Below, piece by piece: positions 1 through 5,800 of a DNA stretch of 6,826 bases. The DNA is from Spirochaetota bacterium (GTDB lineage Bacteria > Spirochaetota > UBA12135 > COTS27). A program made the position numbers and the translations under genes. The stretch lies in contig JAUXHF010000103.1 of the NCBI GenBank assembly GCA_030621685.1, positions 1 to 6,826 of the forward strand. Reading direction: 5' to 3'. The notes beneath the pieces are model-generated. The model did no database searches and was not told where the DNA came from. It was given only the letters and a program-made list of their open reading frames with translations. The first letter of the stretch is position 1, and each line of letters starts with the position of its first letter.

Positions 1-14
1 TAGTAAGTAGTGAA

Positions 15-42
15 TATAGTTATATTATAGTTATATTATAGT
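15..42. repeat. 11-nt tandem repeat, about 2.5 copies
   Basis: The unit TATAGTTATAT occurs exactly at 15-25 and 26-36 and continues with TATAGT at 37-42. It lies in the AT-rich noncoding stretch ahead of prmC, where every frame is broken by stops, so no upstream gene reaches this far. The repeat contains several TATA-like hexamers that could act as -10 elements, but no matching -35 box is evident. Its function is unknown. Confidence 0.7.
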
Positions 43-150
43 ATGTATAACTAGCCAGCACTCTATAAAGTGCATGGCCTTACGCTATTTAATACATAAA
101 AAATAACAGAAAAAAATATTTATGCTACAAAGCAAAAGTGAAAAACAAAG

Positions 151-1074
151 GTGAAGCCGATATTTTCCATCTCTGTGCAAGCAGCCTTGCAAACAAAATG
201 GCTTCGTCAAATTACGCAGCGCAAGCAAATTCTGCTCTTCTCAAAAGTCCTGAAAAAACTTGCTGTTGATAAGGCTCTGATTGACGCCATGGTACATGAA
301 TCTATTTTTACCGAAAAGATTCTCTTACAGAAAATACCACTCTCTGCCTTTTTTATGTTAGGCAAAATGGCTAAACAATGCCAAAAAGGCTTCCCGATGG
401 CTTACCTGTTAAAAGAGGCTCCATTTTTAACAAACATGCTAAAAGTAGAACCCGGAGTATTCATTCCCAGGCCAGAAACAGAAGAGTTTGTTATCTATAT
501 TCAAAAAAAACTGCAGAAACTTTGGCCCAAAGCACTGGCAACCCCTGATTTTTCTATAGCCAATGAACATATGTTAGAAATAGGCTTTGGCAGCGGGGCT
601 ATCTCCATAGCCCTGCAGCAGGCCTTTCCAAAGTTAGCCATAAGCGCCATAGATATATCGAAAAAAGCTTTCAAGCTGGCTACAGCGAATGCCCAAGATA
701 TTTTAGGCCCCAGGCACTCCATACAATTCATGGAGGCCGATGCATTTACTCACATGGCCTTACAAAAGCAAACTTTTTCATTACTCGTCAGTAATCCACC
801 GTACGTTGCCGAACATAGTAAGGATTTAGCCCAAGAAGTAAGAAAATTCGAACCGGCTAGCGCCCTCTTTGCTGGCGCTGATGGCTTACGTTTTTATAGG
901 AAAATGGCTAGCTACTTGCCAAAATTTTGCACAAGAGATTCCCTTATTTTTTTCGAAATCGGCTTTGACCAAGCCGCCGATGTTATCTCAATTTTTTCTT
1001 TTTTGAAAAACAAACATATCGAAAAAGATTTCTTAGGCAAACCAAGGTTTTTCTCTGCTGTTTTTTCTGCTTAA
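151..1074 (+). CDS. prmC: Peptide chain release factor N5-glutamine methyltransferase (PrmC/HemK)
   Basis: This cytoplasmic SAM-dependent enzyme methylates the Gln of the GGQ motif in release factors RF1 and RF2, which improves translation termination. The 307 residues match the usual family length. An N-terminal helical substrate-binding domain (about 1-90) is followed by the family signature PGVFIPRPETEEF (101-113), the SAM-binding loop LEIGFGSGA (142-150), an acidic residue after strand 2 in AIDIS (166-170), and the catalytic NPPY (215-218). Further family marks are EPASALFAGADGL (234-246), FFEIG (267-271) and KDFLGKPR (292-299). The start is GTG. An in-frame TGA at 139-141 rules out anything longer, and the N-terminal ISVQAAL resembles the family's usual first helix. 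The first loop has Glu where Asp is common, a mild variant. prfA, often found just upstream, is absent from the preceding 150 nt. Function is assigned by motif and is secure. Confidence 0.96.
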   Translation: MKPIFSISVQAALQTKWLRQITQRKQILLFSKVLKKLAVDKALIDAMVHESIFTEKILLQKIPLSAFFMLGKMAKQCQKGFPMAYLLKEAPFLTNMLKVEPGVFIPRPETEEFVIYIQKKLQKLWPKALATPDFSIANEHMLEIGFGSGAISIALQQAFPKLAISAIDISKKAFKLATANAQDILGPRHSIQFMEADAFTHMALQKQTFSLLVSNPPYVAEHSKDLAQEVRKFEPASALFAGADGLRFYRKMASYLPKFCTRDSLIFFEIGFDQAADVISIFSFLKNKHIEKDFLGKPRFFSAVFSA

Positions 1075-1137
1075 CCCTTTGAAATCCCAGCTTCCCAAGC
1101 TTATGTGAACATTGCTTTTCAGCCTGCTATGAGGTTT

Positions 1138-1193
1138 TATCCAAAGTTTATACAGTATCCAAAGCTCTTACGATGCTAGCTACAAATAGCTAC
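1138..1193. repeat. Degenerate short direct repeats after prmC
   Basis: TATCCAAAG occurs at 1138-1146 and 1156-1164 in an 18-nt period (13 of 18 positions agree over the two units). It is followed by TAGCTAC at 1177-1183 and 1187-1193 (10-nt period). CATAC is repeated three times further on at 1291-1305. These lie in the 285-nt gap between prmC and the next gene. I see no convincing terminator or RNA gene in that gap. Confidence 0.5.
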
Positions 1194-1320
1194 CTAGAAA
1201 ATGGAAAAAGGAAAAAGAAAATAAAAACATAGCTGCAAAAGTACAAAAAGCAAGCATACGAAGCCATGCAAAGTTACTGCTAGACCACAACATACCATAC
1301 CATACAAGAAAACATACTAA

Positions 1321-1345
1321 TTTTCCCCAGAAATTTTCCCAGAAA
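1321..1345. repeat. 12/13-nt direct repeat just upstream of the secreted-protein gene
   Basis: TTTTCCCCAGAAA (1321-1333) is followed directly by TTTTCCCAGAAA (1334-1345), which differs by one C. The second copy ends 14 nt before the ATG at 1360 and so lies where the 5' leader or ribosome entry region should be. It could be a simple duplication or a regulatory site; the sequence does not decide. Confidence 0.6.
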
Positions 1346-1359
1346 TTATTCAGTTTCAC

Positions 1360-2511
1360 ATGCTCATTCATTCTCAAGACCTGCTTAAGCTTTTCAAGAA
1401 AATAGCTGTATCCTCACTGCCATTAGCATTTGCATTTAATACGCCAGGGCATGCTAGCAATATACATATTCAAAGCGGCAAGCTTAAAATTGAACCTAGC
1501 ATAAGTTATACAAAACTTATGCGCTTACACAAAGAGAAGCAAGAACAAGTCTTTGATGTCATCTTAAGCAAAGATATTCTGCAACAATCACGGCAGGCTA
1601 TGCCCATGCTTTTCCAGAGCAGCGATATGAGGCTTAAGCTTGAAAACTGGCGACAAACTTGGCAAGTATTTCAGCAGTTCAAAGCTGCTTTTCCTAGTAC
1701 AGGCAAACTGCTGGTAAATCATGATATTGGTTATGATCTTAGCCAAACAAACCTTGTTAAGACAAATTCTCATATGCCAGTTAGCAGGGATTCGGCAAAG
1801 AATTTTTTGCTAGCCAGCCGCGAGCAGCCATGCTCATCTGCCATACTTGCAAAACTTGAAACCAACATACATCGGCAAAATTTGAAGCAAGACTTTTTGC
1901 TCGCTCTGCGCTTTGAGGAAAGCGGATTTCTCATCTATAAGGATATCGGAAGTGAAGCCTACAGCTCCTTTTCGCTGCTCCATACGCTGCTACGGAGCTT
2001 TTCAGACTTTTCATTACCTATCTATGTGGCAGAAACAGCTAAAAACTTTCTATTGCTGGCGAAAACCCATAAACCCAGAATCTTCGTGTTCCCCTACTTA
2101 GAGCAATCTTTTACCGCTAAAAAACTCTTTGTGGCCTTGCGGAGAAGAAATCCTTTCGCTAAGACCTTAGAAGTAAACGAAGAAAAACTCCATAGCCCTC
2201 GCCTTTTCCACCAAGAATTAAGTAAGCTGTATGCGAAAGACCATCTTAAGGCCTTTTCGCAGCCAAAAACAACTTGGGCCACTTGGACATCTCAAGCTAC
2301 GCCCAAATGGCTAGATTCGAATTCTGTCCAAAAGCTACAAAAGCGCATAACCTATCTTCAAAATCATTACGATGAAAAAAACCATGTTATAATAGAATAC
2401 GCGCTTTACAAACTAGGCATAAATTTGCATACTGAAAAGCTTCTGTTAAAACTTCAAAACATACAAAAACAAGAAAACTCTTATAAAAACCATGAAATCT
2501 GGAACCTTTAA
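1360..2511 (+). CDS. Exported basic protein of unknown function, coupled to sppA
   Basis: I do not recognise this 383-residue protein. The N-terminus looks like a signal peptide: Lys residues at 10-14, a hydrophobic run at about 15-27 (IAVSSLPLAFAFN), then a plausible cleavage near GHAS (30-33). There is no lipobox Cys, so a lipoprotein is unlikely. The mature part looks mixed alpha/beta, is clearly basic (by hand count roughly 56 Lys/Arg against 34 Asp/Glu) and has a single Cys (158). Hydrophobic strand-like segments include FLLALRF (179-185), FLLLAK (230-235) and IFVFPY (241-246), and the C-terminus (about 322-375) is helical and charged. The ATG is the only usable start after the in-frame TAA at 1318, but it has no Shine-Dalgarno sequence. 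The 3' end overlaps sppA by 20 nt, which suggests cotranslation and a job at the cell envelope, possibly as an SppA partner. That link is inference. Confidence 0.8.
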   Translation: MLIHSQDLLKLFKKIAVSSLPLAFAFNTPGHASNIHIQSGKLKIEPSISYTKLMRLHKEKQEQVFDVILSKDILQQSRQAMPMLFQSSDMRLKLENWRQTWQVFQQFKAAFPSTGKLLVNHDIGYDLSQTNLVKTNSHMPVSRDSAKNFLLASREQPCSSAILAKLETNIHRQNLKQDFLLALRFEESGFLIYKDIGSEAYSSFSLLHTLLRSFSDFSLPIYVAETAKNFLLLAKTHKPRIFVFPYLEQSFTAKKLFVALRRRNPFAKTLEVNEEKLHSPRLFHQELSKLYAKDHLKAFSQPKTTWATWTSQATPKWLDSNSVQKLQKRITYLQNHYDEKNHVIIEYALYKLGINLHTEKLLLKLQNIQKQENSYKNHEIWNL

Positions 2512-3340
2512 ATTTATTCTCTTATTGCTCTTTTTAGGGGCAGCTGTCTTGGTGTCGCTCTTGCGAGAACCTCAGCAAGAAAAGCCAAGCAGCCGCTTTA
2601 ACGTGAGCCGAGCCTTCAATCCAGAAAAAGGAGTTTTAGTCTTAGATATATCCTCAACCATTAGCTACCAGCAGCAAGGGCCAGTATCCATAGGCGGGGC
2701 TAGCCTTTGGGTTTCTCAAATAGATAAGGCCGCTGCCCAACCCGGTATAAAAGGAATTTTACTACGCATAAACTCTCCCGGCGGCACCATTGTTGCCAGC
2801 CAAGAAGTCTACGAGGCTCTGCAGCGTTTTCGTGAAACAAAAAAGCCTCTTGTCGTTTCTATTAAAGATATCTGTGCTTCGGGAGCCTACTATATTTCTC
2901 TTCCCGCCAATGTCATTGTTGCTAACCGTGGCTCGCTTATTGGTTCTATTGGCGTGCGAATTGGCTATATGGATATAAGCAAATTTCTTGATAAATGGGG
3001 CATTGAAAGCGGCGATATCGTATCGGCGCCCTATAAGGATATTTTCTCGATTACTCGGAGCTTAACAGATTTCGAAAAAAACTATATCCAAAAAACTGTT
3101 CAAGAATTGCATGAAATTTTTGTAAGTGATGTGATCAAGTGGCGTAGTCATAAATCTAGTGAACAAAGCCTTAGAACCGCCGCCAACGGCCTTGTTTATA
3201 CCAGCAGCGAAGCCCTGCGCTTAGGCCTCATTGATGAAGTTGGCGACTTGGTAGCTGCCAAAAAAATGATAGCCAGCCTTATTGATGAAGATTATGAGGA
3301 TATTAAATTTATTAAGCCCTTGCCATTTTCATGGTTTTAA
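2492..3340 (+). CDS. sppA: Signal peptide peptidase SppA, short form (peptidase family S49)
   Basis: SppA is a membrane-anchored serine peptidase that degrades signal peptides left in the membrane after protein export. This 282-residue protein is the short, single-domain form, as in Bacillus, rather than the duplicated form of about 600 residues found in E. coli. A single N-terminal membrane anchor spans about 7-24. RINSPGG (92-98) is the S49 oxyanion-region motif. The nucleophile is Ser130 in ICASGAYY (127-134), and Lys182 in APYKDI (179-184) is the expected general base. The Ser-Lys distance of 52 residues equals that of the B. subtilis dyad (Ser147/Lys199). The C-terminal GLIDEVGDL (245-253) is also typical. 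All catalytic elements are intact. The start overlaps the end of the upstream unknown gene by 20 nt, so translation is probably coupled to it. No Shine-Dalgarno sequence is visible. Confidence 0.95.
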   Translation: MKSGTFKFILLLLFLGAAVLVSLLREPQQEKPSSRFNVSRAFNPEKGVLVLDISSTISYQQQGPVSIGGASLWVSQIDKAAAQPGIKGILLRINSPGGTIVASQEVYEALQRFRETKKPLVVSIKDICASGAYYISLPANVIVANRGSLIGSIGVRIGYMDISKFLDKWGIESGDIVSAPYKDIFSITRSLTDFEKNYIQKTVQELHEIFVSDVIKWRSHKSSEQSLRTAANGLVYTSSEALRLGLIDEVGDLVAAKKMIASLIDEDYEDIKFIKPLPFSWF

Positions 3341-3368
3341 CAGATGCAAAACAAGCTGCTCCTGCTCC

Positions 3369-3386
3369 ACTAAGCTTGGCCTTAGT
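3369..3386. repeat. Small inverted repeat between sppA and the membrane-protein gene
   Basis: ACTAAG (3369-3374) and CTTAGT (3381-3386) can pair as a 6-bp stem with a 6-nt loop. The next bases are AAAACG rather than a T run, so it does not qualify as an intrinsic terminator. With only 75 nt between the two genes, readthrough from sppA remains plausible. Confidence 0.3.
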
Positions 3387-3415
3387 AAAACGAAAGATAT
3401 AAAAACATACTTGCC

Positions 3416-3940
3416 ATGAGTTTTCTTTACCGAAAAATAATACGTTATCCTAAGGCTTACACTGTATGTTTATTTTTACTCTGTTTTACTGCCTTTACGC
3501 CGGCAAGTCCATACGAGCCAAGATTTTATTTCCAGCTTTTTCTTTTCCTTGTTAGCCTATTTATTTTCCTCACTGTTTACATGAAAATGCTGACCAGCGA
3601 TTTTTTCTTTGCCAAGAAAATTGATATGCCAAGCCAATTTATTAAAAAGAATTTGAGAAATAGCTTCTTATTAAGCTCGATAAATTTTTTGATTTTGCCA
3701 ATTATTGGGCTGTTTTTTTATGACAATAGCCTGATTAAATTTCTCTGCACAGCTCTCTTACTCATTTTCTTCTTTCTTACACTCTCTCGAAGAATGTCTT
3801 TTAAAACACAGCTTAGCATGGAACGCAGTATTTTTATTTTCATTAAAAATCTTTTCTTCGCTTTTGTTGTTTCCTATCTGCCTTTCTTCATTTTTTTGCT
3901 TCTTTTTTTTAACATACAAAGGATATCGAAAATTCCCTAG
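3416..3940 (+). CDS. Small Phe-rich polytopic membrane protein, unknown function
   Basis: I do not recognise this 174-residue protein. Its composition is that of an integral membrane protein: about five hydrophobic segments at roughly 15-31, 37-58, 84-101, 107-123 and 144-167. Short basic stretches (KK at 67-68, KKNLR at 77-81, SRR at 124-126) separate the segments and would favour cytoplasmic loops. About 33 of 174 residues are Phe, which is very high. No catalytic or binding motif stands out. The ATG follows sppA by 75 nt on the same strand without a clear terminator, so it may be the last gene of the sppA operon. No Shine-Dalgarno sequence precedes it. An 8-T run lies near the 3' end (3903-3910). 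That this is a real gene rests on its length, its coherent alternation of membrane segments and loops, and its position. It needs homologues for support. Confidence 0.68.
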   Translation: MSFLYRKIIRYPKAYTVCLFLLCFTAFTPASPYEPRFYFQLFLFLVSLFIFLTVYMKMLTSDFFFAKKIDMPSQFIKKNLRNSFLLSSINFLILPIIGLFFYDNSLIKFLCTALLLIFFFLTLSRRMSFKTQLSMERSIFIFIKNLFFAFVVSYLPFFIFLLLFFNIQRISKIP

Positions 3941-4011
3941 CAAGCTAATACTTTTATTTGATAAAATACTCTCTAACTCTTTCCAGCAGTTTTGCTAGGT
4001 CTGCTCTTACC

Positions 4012-4044
4012 TGCCTAGTTAGTAGTTAGTTAGCTAGCTAGGCA
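4012..4044. repeat. TTAG/CTAG-repeat hairpin
   Basis: TGCCTAGTTAG (4012-4022) pairs with CTAGCTAGGCA (4034-4044) as an 11-bp stem with one G-T wobble around an 11-nt loop. The loop and the inner stem are made of near-tandem TAG/TTAG/CTAG units. It lies about 70 nt after the membrane-protein stop codon. No T run follows on the plus strand, nor in the minus direction, so it is not a standard intrinsic terminator. A role as an mRNA 3'-end stabiliser is possible. Confidence 0.6.
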
Positions 4045-4227
4045 AATACAGGGTTTTGCAGTCTTTGAGCGATTCACACAAGCATTTCTACAGTTTCAGC
4101 ATTTCATGCAAAAACTTTGTAACAAATCGAGAAGCCGCATAATAGCAAAAAACGTACCTAAAAACATAGAATTTTGGCTATATTCTATTTGTTATTGCTT
4201 TTTAAAGAACAAGAGCTGTTTTCCTTA

Positions 4228-4233
4228 TATAAT
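4228..4233 (+). promoter_or_regulatory. Possible -10 box for the LptF/G transcript
   Basis: TATAAT matches the sigma-70 -10 consensus exactly and lies 119 nt upstream of the permease ATG, in a gap where a promoter is expected. No good -35 box is found at 16-18 nt upstream (AAGAAC at 17 nt). The call rests on the single hexamer, which is common by chance in AT-rich DNA. Confidence 0.25.
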
Positions 4234-4289
4234 TTCAGTACCTTCTTAGACATCTTATAAAAACAACAAAATTTTTATCGAAAAAAACA

Positions 4290-4313
4290 TTAAATCTTTT
4301 ATCAAAGATTTAA
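4290..4313. promoter_or_regulatory. Perfect 10-bp inverted repeat in the LptF/G leader
   Basis: TTAAATCTTT (4290-4299) and AAAGATTTAA (4304-4313) are exact reverse complements around the 4-nt spacer TATC. The element ends 39 nt before the start codon at 4353. It could be an operator for a dimeric regulator, or an RNA hairpin in the leader if transcription starts near the TATAAT at 4228. It is AT-rich and lacks a following T run, so a terminator is unlikely. Confidence 0.5.
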
Positions 4314-4352
4314 GCCTACAAAGAAATCTTACATATCTTTCTTCGCTAAAGC

Positions 4353-5483
4353 ATGAAGAATCCTAATCGCCATCCTTACCGATTATACCGTTATGTTTTT
4401 CGCGAGCTTTTTCCTCCCCTGCTTATAGGGGTAGGGTTTTTCACCTTTATTTTCATTCTGCCGCCACTTAAAGATCTTGTGCGGCTTACCTTAGAAAAAG
4501 GCACGCCCATAGCCGTTACCTTAGAGCTTTTTTTCTTGACGCTACCCTTCACAGTATCGTTTACAGTGCCTATGGGCGTTTTGTTCAGCACCATTTTCGC
4601 CACAGCCAGACTTTCAGGCGATAGCGAGATTATTGCTATGCGAGGAGCCGGCATTTCGCTCTTTTCACTCCTTTGGCCTACCTTAGCTTTTGGCGTCCTC
4701 ATGATGTCTATCACTTTCCTCTTTTCCAATTTCGTTTCGCCCTACACCAACGAACGCTACAAAGCTCTCTACGTAAAAACCATCTACGCCAACCCCTCTA
4801 TCCTTATAGAAGATAGAACCTTTGCCGATATACCCAATACGACAAAAAAAATAGCCTCTTTGAGTGTTGACAAAAAAGATAGCCTCATGAATTCTGTCTA
4901 CCTTTACGAGTATAATGAGGAGAAAAGTGAAATTCGAATTACCTTTGCTAAAAAAGGCCGTTGGCTCAATAACGTTGTGAATAGCCAAGTTACCACTTTA
5001 GAGCTTTTCAACGGGGAAACATTGCATATGAATACCAAAAACTTTTTGGAAATTCAAAAAATAGAGTTTGAGAATATTCTTATTAATATTGTTAATGATA
5101 TTAGAGAGGTGAAAAAACGCAATAAAAGTATCCAAGAAAAAACACTTGTAGAACTTAGCAACGAAATAACCAAATTAAAACTTTCTATGCAAGAAATAAG
5201 ACCCATACTCTACATTGAATACCATAAACGCTTTTCTTTGCCCTTAGCCTGTATTGTCTTCTCGGCCTTTTCTCTGCCCTTGGGAATAAGCGTCCAACGT
5301 AGCGGCAAAGGCGCCAGCTTTGGCATCGCCATAGTGGTTATCTTTTTCTACTACTTTCTGCTTGTTACTATGGAAACCCTAGGCAAACGCGGGCTTTTTG
5401 ATGCCGCTTGGAGTATTTATATTCCTAATGTCGTCTTCTCGATAGCCGCCTTGTACTTGTATGTCACTCGGCTAACTAAATAA
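4353..5483 (+). CDS. LptF/LptG family permease (YjgP/YjgQ family)
   Basis: LptF and LptG form the membrane part of the LptB2FG ABC transporter, which extracts lipopolysaccharide from the inner membrane and passes it to the LptC/LptA bridge. This 376-residue protein has the family layout: transmembrane segments at about 20-37, 55-82 and 103-126, a periplasmic beta-jellyroll-type domain (about 130-280), then segments at about 293-312, 319-341 and 353-372. The family signature LSGDSEIIAMRGAGIS (87-102), the coupling region facing the ATPase, is intact. The N-terminal YRLYRYVFRELFPP (9-22) is the usual first amphipathic stretch, which supports the start. Whether it is LptF or LptG cannot be told from sequence alone. 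No second permease and no ATPase gene lies in this window, although lptF and lptG are commonly adjacent. If the host lacks LPS, the substrate would be another envelope lipid. The gene stands alone between two long noncoding gaps. Confidence 0.94.
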   Translation: MKNPNRHPYRLYRYVFRELFPPLLIGVGFFTFIFILPPLKDLVRLTLEKGTPIAVTLELFFLTLPFTVSFTVPMGVLFSTIFATARLSGDSEIIAMRGAGISLFSLLWPTLAFGVLMMSITFLFSNFVSPYTNERYKALYVKTIYANPSILIEDRTFADIPNTTKKIASLSVDKKDSLMNSVYLYEYNEEKSEIRITFAKKGRWLNNVVNSQVTTLELFNGETLHMNTKNFLEIQKIEFENILINIVNDIREVKKRNKSIQEKTLVELSNEITKLKLSMQEIRPILYIEYHKRFSLPLACIVFSAFSLPLGISVQRSGKGASFGIAIVVIFFYYFLLVTMETLGKRGLFDAAWSIYIPNVVFSIAALYLYVTRLTK

Positions 5484-5530
5484 GATTTTAACTAAAATTT
5501 TTAGCTCAAAACATCAGCTTCCCCTCAGCG

Positions 5531-5578
5531 CTTTGGCATTCTTGGGCATTCTTGGGCATTCTTTGGCATTCTTTTGGC
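5531..5578. repeat. 10-nt tandem repeat, four copies plus a partial
   Basis: Units CTTTGGCATT, CTTGGGCATT, CTTGGGCATT and CTTTGGCATT run without gaps from 5531 to 5570. A diverged partial copy, CTTTTGGC, follows at 5571-5578. Only one position (T or G at the fourth base) varies among the four full copies, which implies recent expansion. The array begins 47 nt after the permease stop codon. Confidence 0.9.
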
Positions 5579-5635
5579 TGGGTCCTATGCTTATAAACTT
5601 ATAAAAAACGCTAGATGTTAATTGCTCCCACTTAG

Positions 5636-5681
5636 CCTGTGTTCATGTTGACCAAAGAACCTGTGTTCATGTTGACTAAAG
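5636..5681. repeat. 22-bp direct duplication with 24-nt period
   Basis: CCTGTGTTCATGTTGAC plus CAAAG (5636-5657) recurs as the same 17 bases plus TAAAG (5660-5681), so 21 of 22 positions agree and a 2-nt spacer lies between. Each copy contains TTGAC. It lies 120-165 nt upstream of the TPR-protein ATG, which would suit paired regulator sites, but a simple duplication explains it equally well. Confidence 0.88.
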
Positions 5682-5800
5682 CTTTATCTATAAACTTTGG
5701 CAGGATTTTAAGGCATAAAAAAAAACTAAGCAAACAGCTAGATATGCCGAAATTTATTAACAGCGTACTAAAAAAATTACTCTCACTCTAAAACAGCTTC

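Larger units (their letters stand above)
3941..4352. other. 412-nt noncoding gap upstream of the LptF/G gene
   Basis: No ORF of credible length or composition is seen on either strand. The gap contains a TTAG-rich hairpin (4012-4044), a perfect -10-like TATAAT (4228-4233), CTTATAAAAAC (4254-4264) and a 10-bp inverted repeat (4290-4313). It probably separates the sppA group from a new transcription unit beginning before the permease gene. A small RNA or a long leader cannot be excluded. Confidence 0.6.
5484..5800. other. 317-nt noncoding gap upstream of the TPR-protein gene
   Basis: No credible ORF is seen on either strand. The gap holds a 10-nt tandem array (5531-5578), CTTATAAAAAAC (5598-5609), a 24-nt-period duplication containing TTGAC (5636-5681) and a 9-A run (5717-5725). 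TTGACT at 5672-5677 resembles a -35 box, but no -10 box sits at the right spacing: TATAAA at 5689-5694 is only 11 nt away. Confidence 0.6.

Noticed and set aside
1180..1377. Antisense 65-codon hydrophobic frame filling much of the gap after prmC, with an internal ATG at 1371
   Set aside because: It overlaps the signal-peptide region of the gene at 1360. Its hydrophobic, Phe/Trp-rich character is what a T-rich strand gives by chance, and the start has only a poor AGCAGG upstream. A conserved homologue would change this view.
3344..3373. Nine-codon Leu-rich mini-ORF between sppA and the membrane-protein gene
   Set aside because: It is too short and has no ribosome-binding signal. Such frames arise readily by chance.
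503..4851. Homopolymer runs inside genes (8 A at 503-510 in prmC, 8 T at 3903-3910, 8 A at 4844-4851 in the permease gene) as phase-variation tracts
   Set aside because: Runs of eight A or T are frequent in AT-rich coding DNA, all frames are intact, and prmC is an unlikely phase-variable gene.
4391..4988. Two long minus-strand frames (112 and 101 codons) inside the permease gene
   Set aside because: They lie wholly opposite a strongly supported LptF/G coding region and have no recognisable motif or start signal.
5636..5681. CRISPR-like repeat pair
   Set aside because: The two copies are separated by only 2 nt, so there is no spacer, and no further copies or cas genes are present.
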